Part shown: piece by piece, positions 14,941 to 22,665 of the stretch
Numbering within the stretch: position 1 is the stretch's first letter
Layout of the letters: the number at the start of each line of letters is the position of its first letter
Assembly (NCBI RefSeq): GCF_028769735.1
Contig: NC_088178.1
Span: 24,192,357 to 24,256,356, forward strand
Length of the DNA stretch: 64,000 nucleotides
DNA from: Zonotrichia leucophrys gambelii
Lineage: Eukaryota > Chordata > Aves > Passeriformes > Passerellidae
Direction: 5' to 3'
The notes under the pieces: model-generated
Told to the model about the DNA's origin: nothing
What the model saw: the letters and a program-made list of their open reading frames with translations, nothing else
Databases searched by the model: none
Program-made: the position numbers and the translations under genes

Positions 14941-15660
14941 CGGAGGATTAATGAGTGTGCATTGTTAAGTTAAGCACGTTTCTCGAAGGCTGGAAAAAAA
15001 ATTCTTTTAAATGCCCAAAGTTCGCTGTTGTTTTATTTCCTGTCGAGCTGAAGAATAATGAAGCGAGGTGGCAAAATAATTCTGAAATACTACTGTCGTT
15101 CAGGGGGAGCGCCCGATAAAGAGGTGTCTGCTGTGCCTTAGACATTGTCAAGTGGCAGCAACATCAAATCCACTCCTTTAAAAATACGTATTTTAAAAAA
15201 CCTCACCGGGCGGAAGGAAGATGGGTTGATTATTAAAATCAATAGTACCTGAAAATAAATGCAGCTTTAAATGCACGTCAAAGTGCTTTTGTTGTGCCTT
15301 TAAGCCTAGAGGCAGATCATTAAATATGCATTTCTCCGGAAAGCAACTGTCGAAAAAGATAAGGTGGTTAAAATACGCCGGACCTGGGAGCGGGGCGCGC
15401 AGGAGGTAAGGAGATGTAGGCACTGGAGCATGGCCGAGGTACGGCACCGCCGGGCCCAGGGGTGGGAACAGGGGGAACCAAAAAAAAAAGAAAAAAAATT
15501 TTAGAAAAAAACGGGGCTGCGTGTTGTTTCTTCAACCGGGCCTTAATTACTAGACACAAGCAGCAGTTCAGAAATCTGGTCTCTGTTGTTGTAGAGGTCA
15601 CCGCATCATTAACATTGTCAATCTGGCAGCGGCTAATTTCAATAGCACCTGATGTCGCAA
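14941..15660 (+). promoter_or_regulatory. Motif-dense DNA just upstream of the ELAVL4 CpG island
   Basis: This block holds a 14-base palindrome AAAATACGTATTTT at 15,181-15,194, a POU/octamer-like ATTAAATATGCATTT at 15,319-15,333, A-runs at 15,481-15,510, a CTTAATTAC homeodomain word, an AGGTCA half-site near 15,596, and ACATTGTCAAT (SOX-like) near 15,612. It is a plausible distal promoter or neural enhancer from position and motif content. There is no direct proof of function. Confidence 0.4.
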
Positions 15661-15737
15661 CGCCTCCCCCCCCACACGCACCACACACACACCCTCCCTC
15701 CCCCCCCCGCCGCCCCCCCCGCGCGCGCGGCGCGCTC

Positions 15738-15748
15738 GGCCAATCAGC
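15738..15748 (+). promoter_or_regulatory. CCAAT box (NF-Y type)
   Basis: GGCCAATCAGC matches the NF-Y pentamer with its preferred flanks and lies about 65 bases upstream of the inferred start, the usual distance. Binding is inferred. Confidence 0.6.
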
Positions 15749-15763
15749 GCGCGGCGCCGCTGA

Positions 15764-15780
15764 CAGATGGTCCCATAAAT
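15764..15780 (+). promoter_or_regulatory. Neurogenin-type E-box next to a TATA-like element
   Basis: CAGATG (15,764-15,769) is the E-box half-site combination favoured by neurogenin/NeuroD proneural factors, and ATAAAT follows six bases later. Neurogenin 2 control of mammalian HuD through E-boxes near a first exon has been reported. Whether this particular site is the orthologous one cannot be settled from the sequence alone. Confidence 0.5.
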
Positions 15781-15804
15781 GGCGGTAAAGGGGCGACGGC
15801 GGCC

Positions 15805-16164
15805 GCCAGTCGCAGCAGGGCCCGCGCCGCTCCGCGCGCTCCGCTCCGCGCGTCCCGCCCCGCGCCGCTCCGCGCTCCGCCCGCCGCCGGCGCCGCCGCC
15901 CTCCCGCCGCAGCACCACACTGAGACAACGAGATAATATACTTAGCTATTATTATTTATTATTTATTATTATTATTATCGCTGCCGCTATTATTATTTTT
16001 TATTATCGATAATTTCTCGCTGCACAAACGTCTAGCAGTGTGCTTTGTGGCTCTTCAAAAAAACAAAAAGAGAGAATAATAATAATAAAATAATTCCCTG
16101 AAACCTTAGCAAAACCGTTAGAAGAGTTGAAGCCTTTCAAGACACCCAATATTTGCCATTAAGA
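15805..16164 (+). other. ELAVL4: ELAVL4 exon 1a 5' UTR (start approximate)
   Basis: The inferred leader has a GC-rich first third (to about 15,930) and an AT-rich remainder with ATT and AAT repeats (15,947-15,978, 15,988-16,006, 16,075-16,094). It has no ATG, so ribosomes scanning from the cap would meet the MVM start first. The AU stretch contains two overlapping UUAUUUAUU nonamers, the class of element bound by ELAV proteins. Confidence 0.6.
15947..15978 (+). repeat. ATT/ATTT simple repeat with AU-rich-element nonamers in the leader
   Basis: This is a 32-base run of ATT units interrupted by two ATTT units. TTATTTATT occurs at 15,952-15,960 and again at 15,959-15,967. A second ATT-rich run lies at 15,988-16,006 after a short GC insert. 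Confidence 0.85.
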
Positions 16165-16173
16165 ATGGTTATG
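16165..16173 (+). CDS. ELAVL4: ELAVL4 exon 1a coding part (MVM leader)
   Basis: Three codons, ATG GTT ATG, are followed at once by the splice donor GTAGGT at 16,174. Joined in phase 0 to exon 2 they give [11 protein letters not shown], the start of the commonly described HuD isoform. The start codon has a good Kozak context (A at -3, G at +4). It is also the first ATG after the inferred transcription start: no ATG occurs between 15,782 and 16,164. The exon is far too short to be found as an open frame and is identified from the known HuD leader plus the donor. The leader exon upstream is the AU-rich 5' UTR downstream of the CpG island. Confidence 0.93.
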
Positions 16174-16326
16174 GTAGGTATTAGTAGTTTTAAAATCTGA
16201 TCGTAGCGGGTTTATATAGAGGTAGATATAGAAGCTAACATACAGGTTTTCCCCGAATCTGCATCATTCTCAGTCTGTGTTTTCCCATGAATTTAGTTTT
16301 CTGCTACTGATCTGTTTGTACATGAT

Positions 16327-16383
16327 CTCTCCCTTTCCCCCCCTCCCTTTCTCTTTCCCCCTCTCTCTCGCTCTCTCTCTTTC
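16327..16383 (+). repeat. 57-base CU-rich polypyrimidine tract in intron 1
   Basis: The stretch is entirely pyrimidine except for one G at 16,370 and ends in CT dinucleotide repeats. It starts about 154 bases after the exon 1a donor and before exon 1b. CUCUCU and UCUU words are typical PTB-binding sequence, and the duplex is also a mirror-like polypurine/polypyrimidine tract capable of triplex formation. Function is inferred. Confidence 0.75.
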
Positions 16384-16762
16384 ATATTTAATGTCTGCGT
16401 ATCCTTTAATAAAGGATGTACTTTGTCATTTTAAGGTAATTGCGATTTCTCTCAGAATAAAGAGAAAAGCTCATTTCTAATGCAAGGCTGGTATGTGGCT
16501 AACTGAAATGCAAAAGGAAGAAGAGGCTTTTTTTTTTTTAAGGGTGGGGGAGAGTTAATTTCCACATTGACATTTTGGAGATACAAATGCAGAGCAAAAT
16601 CCTTGGGGGGGGGGGAAATGTTTAAAAAAAAAAAGCCTCGAGATTGGTAATTTTGTTTTTGGTGGACTGCGCAATAGGTATGGTAATTTTAAAAGAGGGT
16701 GATTTATATGAGCTTCAGTAAATGCTGCATATTGTATTTCAAAGAGTTTCCTGTCGTGACCT

Positions 16763-16927
16763 CATAAAAAGAGGAGGAGGCTTGTATGTGTTGCAGTGCC
16801 TAGTATATGTCGATTTTGTTGCATCGTTGGGCAGCAGCGCTGTAAGAAGGAATGTCAGCTTTTACATAACGCTCTTTTTGCTTTTGACTCTGTGAGGGGC
16901 TGTAAGGGTCCATCTTTGTGATCACAG
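16763..16927 (+). promoter_or_regulatory. ELAVL4: Candidate promoter and leader for exon 1b
   Basis: CATAAAAA at 16,763-16,770 would set a start near 16,795, giving a leader of about 130 bases before MEWNGLKM. The leader would hold three short upstream reading frames: ATG at 16,786 (5 codons), at 16,807 (12 codons) and at 16,852 (5 codons). No CpG island is present here, unlike exon 1a. The alternative is that exon 1b is reached by splicing to the acceptor-like TGATCACAG just before its ATG. Confidence 0.4.
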
Positions 16928-16951
16928 ATGGAGTGGAATGGCTTGAAAATG
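16928..16951 (+). CDS. ELAVL4: ELAVL4 exon 1b coding part (MEWNGLKM leader)
   Basis: Eight codons encode MEWNGLKM and end exactly at a consensus donor, GTAAGT, at 16,952. Spliced in phase 0 to exon 2 they give [16 protein letters not shown], which matches a known alternative HuD N terminus. The start context is weaker than in exon 1a (C at -3, G at +4). The bases just before it (TGATCACAG) resemble a 3' splice site. The piece could therefore be a first exon with its own promoter (TATA-like CATAAAAA at 16,763) or, less likely, an internal exon joined to an upstream leader. Three short upstream reading frames lie between that TATA-like element and this start. Confidence 0.92.
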
Positions 16952-17377
16952 GTAAGTGAACGGGGAGAGCCTGCTCGTGGGGTTTTGTCTCGTTTCTCGT
17001 GTGCCTCGCGAATTTCTTTTGTTCAGGGCGGCGGATCGTGAGTCATAAAATAAAATTAGAGAGCCTTGTTTATTTTCTTTTTTTTTTTTTTCGGTGGGAT
17101 ATGTCTGCCTGTGCGTGTGCATATGTATCTGTACATCCATTTACCGTGCCTAGCCGCGATGGCACTCCACAGCGTTTCCATTGAACGTTGCGTTTCAGTT
17201 GAGCGCGGATGGTCTCTGCTGACAGTCACGGTGTCATGGTACCGCGTGTGCCTGGCGGAGCGGGCGGCCGATGATGCCTTTTAATCTCCGTTCCTATTAC
17301 ACCAGCCTTAAATACAAACCTCATAATCGCCTCTAAAAATCCAGGTATCGCGTTTCCCATGGAGCCGGTGCTGTCGA

Positions 17378-17416
17378 GGATGGATGGATGGATGGGTGGA
17401 TGGATGCATGGATGGA
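17378..17416 (+). repeat. GGAT tetranucleotide microsatellite
   Basis: About nine GGAT/TGGA units with two interruptions (GGGT and TGCA). It lies in intron 1 and is directly followed, after a T-run, by a G-rich quadruplex motif. Confidence 0.85.
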
Positions 17417-17441
17417 AGCAAGGGTGTGTTTTTTTTGTGTC

Positions 17442-17472
17442 GGGGTGGGGGCTGGGGTTGGGGGGGTTGGGG
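17442..17472 (+). other. G-quadruplex motif in intron 1 (sense strand)
   Basis: Five G-runs of 4, 5, 4, 7 and 4 bases are separated by loops of 1, 2, 2 and 2 bases, a textbook short-loop quadruplex motif. Being on the sense strand, it could form in the pre-mRNA as well as in DNA. It sits about 490 bases after the exon 1b donor. Confidence 0.75.
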
Positions 17473-20400
17473 TAAGAGAGCCGTGTTGTTTTGTGCTTTT
17501 TTAAATGCCGGGAGAAGTCAAAGCCATTTATGTGAAAAATAGTATTTCTATTTTTAGCCCGTATTCTCCTGGCGGAGGAGCCCGGACGTGCTCATCTCGT
17601 CCCCTCTTTTGTGCTTTTCCTTACAGATTGTGCAAAATGGCATGATCAGACACACAACTGCGGGCACCGGGGCTGCGCCGAGCGGGGCGACCCGGGTGGG
17701 GGCTGGGGCCGCCCGCACAATGCCCGGCCCTGCTGCCAGCCCCGGCATGGGGGGGCGCGGGGACCCCCCCTTTCCCCCCTAATTTAACGTTTTGCAGACT
17801 TTTGCCGCGGATATTTATTATAACCGGGGAAACAAAGCGACGGTCTTTTCCCATTCTTACAGGATTGTCTTTGTCTAGCTGCTTGTTTTGATGGGTGTAA
17901 AACAAATAAGATTAGACTGAGCAGCCGAACTGAAAGCGATAGCTGGGAGGAAAAGCCAATGAAAGGTTGCCGGGGAAACGAGCATAGGGGAAGCTGAGTG
18001 GGGGAGCAGGTGGCAATCATGTGGGAATACTGCAAACAGTGTAAAAAAAAAAACCTAAAAAAAAAAAAGAAGCAGGGGCTACCTCGATTATCTCTGCTCT
18101 TCTTTGTGGCAGTCACAACTTTAATTATTCTTTATAAATAGGTGTTAATTACATTTCTGGCTCAGGCTTACAGTGATTTCTAGAAATCTGGTTTTAAGCA
18201 TCTGTTCTTTCTCCTTTGCAAAAGAGGGTTATCTTTTTTTTTTTCTTCCCCCTCCCTGCTGTGAAATTGTACGTGCAAAAAATTGCAAGGAATCCTGTGA
18301 GGCAGTATAAAAAAAATGTAAATTATATTGAATGAAGTTGACAGAGGTATAATAGTGAACTCCCACAGCTGATAGCTTCTGCAAATCATTTCTTAGAATT
18401 TTCCAGCAAATGTCCCTATGAGAACAGTAGGTAGAATGAATTTACCCTAAGCAGTGATTTTGTGTTAAGTGATATTGGTAATTTTATGAAATCAGATGGT
18501 TATATGGCAGAATAATCGGTTCACGGGAGTTCACCATATTTTAGGGTTTAGGCACTGAGAGGAATTGACAAAAATACTGAAATTATTCTTCTCTTCGTCT
18601 CCGGCCCCACCTTTAGCCACCGTCTGTTCTATATCTGCTGGAGCAATATCCACTTCCAGTGTCGGGCTCCTTGTGGCAACTCTACTTTTTAAACCACGGC
18701 TGAATATTTTGTTAATCGTGATGGTCTCTTAATTGTAGTGGCAAACAATAATGGGAAATAGCTGGTGGTGCTAGAAGTGTTAAAAAAGCGTAGTAGACTA
18801 GTAAGTGATAGACAGTAGCGTAAAAGATATAAAAATGTGGTTGCCCAGAAAACGTTCATCTATCACACATCAGGAGGCATAAGAAGCAAAGCAGGAATAT
18901 AGAACACGCCTTTCTTTCTGTCCTCGGATTTGCAGATATTTTTACTTTATTCTTTTCTCTGGTGCAGGGTTACTTTGAATGCTAATTCAAGCGGGGATAG
19001 TAGTGCTTGGTTGAAATAAGAATTTAAAAAATTAAATACCCTTTTAAATTTGTTTTCAGTATTGCTTCTGCTGCAGTCCTTTCTGTGAAAAAGTGATTGA
19101 ATGGCCCTCTGAAAACTGCACTGCTTTACAATGTAGAGGGGGAGAAAAAATCTTGAGGGGGTGTGTGCGTGTGTAAAATTCCGTATTTTACAGTCTGTGC
19201 ATGTGCAGAGATGCATTCTGACATGCATTGTAGTTATACGTGAGAGTAAAATAATTTTTCTTCTGTCCAAAACAGAGATACTGTGTTCTAAATCTGTTAA
19301 CTTAGTCATGACAATAAATAAGGGTGCCTTTTATTATACACAGCTGCATTGTTTTAAGAGTCATCAGCTAGTAGTTACATTTTCATTTTCTGTTCAATTT
19401 CGTGTTTCTACAAAGATTTAAAAATAATGCAATCCTTGTTTTACGGTGCACGTGTTCCTGCCCTGATCTTCCTCTTTTCTTTGTTTTAAGATTATATTAA
19501 TGAATGCAGCCTGCATGTACATAGTGACATTTTCTTTCTGCATGTAAAAGATTGCATTGTAAATCTTCCTATAGAAAAAATAGCTGCTAAGTTAGTGAAA
19601 TAGAATTAAGATTGCTAGTAATACTAAATGATGAAAACGTAAAACCTTTCTGTTGAGACAAAAAAGATACAGAAAATGTAGTTGTCCTTAGAAATGACTT
19701 TTTTTTTTTTTAAAAACTGTTGTCTTGGTGTACTAGTCAGCAAGGAGGCAATCTTACAATTGGATATTGATGCAATGTGAATACCAGCCATCAGTTTAAA
19801 ATCCTGTCCTCATGTACTCTGCTAATCAAGTTCCCATGTTAGATACAGGGATGCCTCTCCACTGGTGACTGGCTTGGTTGCCTCCTTTGCTTTCTTCTTT
19901 ATTAATTTTACCTTTTTGAGCTCTCTCAAAGTGAGCCCGAGCTGTTGTGACAAAGGATGGTTACAATGAGCTGGAAGGGGTATACTTAAAAATCCCATTT
20001 GAATGGGTTTGAAATAGTCTTCATCATCTTTATTTGGTCCCGTTAAATATTGTGACTCTATTGAAAGAAAATCTAGTTGCATTAATCTTACATATATTTA
20101 ATGGATTAATTTTTTTTAAATAATATCTTCTAACTTACAGGGCATGTTTTTTTTCCTCAGCCTTCCTATTTGGTATGCTGGGAGTGTACTAATTAAATGC
20201 AGGTTATTTTCTGTGAGTAATTGTCATACTGTTGGTACATAACCTAGAGCCACTCTACACCCTGAGGTTTTTCAGAAGAAATAAGGTATGATTGCATCCT
20301 GTATTCTGGCAGGGGAATTTGGTGTCTTCTTTGGGAGCTTGGACTTTGGAAATAATTTCAGCAAACAGCCCAGGCAAGAAATGGACAGTGGCAGGGAATA

Positions 20401-22276
20401 TTATGGTGAGAGAGATGCAGATAACTTGACAAATCCACTTGTCTGTTTTGGCAGTCTGTGTCCTCTGGACACCTCATTTACATGCCTGGACACATTAAAA
20501 TGTACATTTGTTTGTCTGTGGGACAGCTAACTGGATACACTCCGATGCACTGGCAAATACTGCAATGCAGTATTTTTTCAATGTCATTGGGGTTTTGGGG
20601 GAGAAGGGGGCACAAACAGTTTTATTATAAGTGAGGTGATGTTAAGAAGCATGGTCCCTCTGTAAGGGATAGGCCAGATTTTGCAAAATTCACTAATCTG
20701 TGATGGAAAGTCACCCCTCCCCCTTGCACTCTTCTCCTTCTCTTGCTCTTTTCCTTTCTGTGTAGGGTGGAGGAAGAGATGGGTACGTGTGTATTTGTGT
20801 GTGTGGTTGTGCATGTGTATCTTCCTTTCCCAGTTGAATGGATGTAAAGGAAAATGCTGGGATTTGCATGAGGAGGGAAAGGACATTTGTGTAATGTAAC
20901 ACTTCCCAACTGTTTCTGTAAATGTCCAGTTACTAGCGGTGTAGGACTTGGTGCAACTTCAAAAGAAGGCACATTTTTAATTTTCTAAAGAACTTTCTGA
21001 AGAGGAGGGCAGTGTTGCCATTCAACAAGTATGATTGATAGATTAAATCCTAATAAAACACGTTTAAAGGGTATCTGTACCTTGCCTTAGCCTTGGGGTT
21101 TGTTTAACCATTTGAGATAATGTAAAGGGAAGAGGTTGGAGAAGCAGATACTTAGAGACTCCTTGCTTGCTTTTCCCGTGAAATGATCAGTCTTTACTTT
21201 TTTAAATACTGGAATATTTTAGGTGCAAGGGGCTTTTGTAGGTCACTAGCTTTACAGCAAGAAGAAGAAAGGGGGGAGAAAAGGTCTCAGTGTGTCAGAG
21301 GCAGTAATTGTATAAAATTAGCCATCTAGAAAAGGCAGGAAAGGCTTGCAGGAAAGAAGGAGGCACTAATATGTGAAACAGCACTGTGCTAGTCAGGGAG
21401 ATAATGAGTGATAAATTTGAACTGGTGCAGTGGTGTGATGCCCATTAATTTCTCAGAACCTTGACTTTGCAGGTTTGTTACTCTGTTGTTCACACCTTTA
21501 ATTATAACTAGTTTTGGATGATAGCTTGGGGCACTGAAGATGAGACCTTTTGTTTGTTGTTTACTCATTTAAATATTCAGAGTTTGCAATAGCATTGGAA
21601 CATCAGTGTTAGAAATTACATACTCTCAGATGAGATTATAGTAAGAATGCAGTTAATTCTTGGAACTGCCTAACATTGTCTTATTTGTAGCGTTTACATT
21701 GCTTGCATGAATTCATTAAGAATTAGCTCAGCAATATTAGGCTGAGCTTTATTTTCTGTAGTGAAAATCTGTGTGCCCTAATGGAGCTCTTGATGCGTTA
21801 CTGCTTATTTAGAGCCCCAAAAAGTAGGGAGGAAGTGGAGAGCCCATCTTACCTATTGTTCTACCCTTGACAGTGCCTTTCATGAGGACTTTCACGTCAA
21901 TGGCTAAGAAAATCTGTACAAGTCAGGAAATGCTGAGAACCAGTTAGGAATTGTTAATTAAATGGGGAGAAAAGACAGAATATTAAGAAAATATTAAAAA
22001 CAAAGGATAGCTAAACCTTTGTGTGTCCTCTCTGGAAATGAGATGTAGTTGCAGAGTGTAAGATACGAACCTGGCGTTGACAATATTTAGAGGCATGATG
22101 TATAGGAAATGCTGTAGTACGCCTTCGTTGCTAAGGCACGCGCAGTTGCGTCAGCAATGCTGTTGTGATGGGAAATTATTCGCCCTTGAATTCTGGGGGA
22201 AATAAGCTTTCATTTATTTTATTCTTTTAATTTTAAACTTCTCTAATTGCTATAAAATTCTGTATACTGCTGCTGG

Positions 22277-22665
22277 TAGTCTTCCCAGTCTGGAGCCGTG
22301 CGCCAGCGTGTTTTCGGCGTCAGGGCGGTGACATTTGGTGGCTTTGGAGCACTGGGGACCCTTGGAGCTGAAGGTGGCGCGATAACGTGTGTTTGTTTCA
22401 AAGCAGACGCCCGTGACTATGGGAGGTGGCTCTCGCTTGCAGTGCTTCGAGAAGGTTCCTCACGTAACGCGTCCGTGCCCACGTAAGTGCTGTTGGTGTT
22501 GGCAGAGGGCAGCAGCGCCACTGGAGCCTCTCCAGTAGCGCCAGCCCTTCAGCTCCGGCCGCTCCGCCGCACACCTGGCGGCGCTCGCCGAGCCGCGCGC
22601 GGAACCCCAAACCGCTTCCGCAGGCTCTCGCTTCCTGAGGGACGCTCGGAGAGAAGGTCCCACCT
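22277..22665. promoter_or_regulatory. Intronic CpG island in intron 1, candidate alternative promoter
   Basis: The segment is CpG-rich in AT-rich surroundings, densest at 22,550-22,660. It contains a consensus splice donor (CAC followed by GTAAGT at 22,483). If transcribed to the right it could supply a non-coding first exon: an ATG at 22,419 would be out of frame with exon 2, where it meets a stop, so translation would begin at 35,047. No coding content is recognised. A CpG island unrelated to transcription remains possible. Confidence 0.45.

Larger units (their letters stand above)
15661..15930 (+). promoter_or_regulatory. ELAVL4: CpG-island promoter of ELAVL4 exon 1a
   Basis: Base composition jumps from AT-rich to almost pure G+C with dense CpG, then falls back sharply after about 15,930. 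In order it holds C-tracts at 15,666-15,673, 15,692-15,708 and 15,713-15,720; an alternating CG run from 15,720; GGCCAATCAGC at 15,738-15,748 (NF-Y/CCAAT class); a CAGATG E-box at 15,764-15,769; and the TATA-like ATAAAT at 15,775-15,780. The spacing would put transcription start near 15,805, about 360 bases before the MVM start. CpG-island promoters are usual for this gene class. The start site and factor binding are inferred from motifs only. Confidence 0.8.

Noticed and set aside
15368..15928. 186-codon minus-strand frame and overlapping plus-strand frames in the CpG island
   Set aside because: Arg/Ala/Gly/Pro-rich translations are the usual by-product of stop-poor GC-rich promoter DNA; the frame crosses the CCAAT box and C-tracts and resembles no protein.
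15908..15931. REST/RE1-like element CGCAGCACC with a downstream AGACAACGA
   Set aside because: The left half is good but the right half matches only about six of nine positions and the 6-base spacing is not a standard RE1 arrangement.
17360..17471. ATGGAGCCGGTG frame through the GGAT repeat to a GTAAGA donor-like word
   Set aside because: The phase does not fit exon 2 (a stop follows the junction) and the translation is repeat-derived.
22419..22482. ATG-started coding first exon ending at the GTAAGT donor
   Set aside because: It leaves one extra base, so joining to exon 2 (phase 0) gives an immediate stop; only a non-coding first exon would be compatible.
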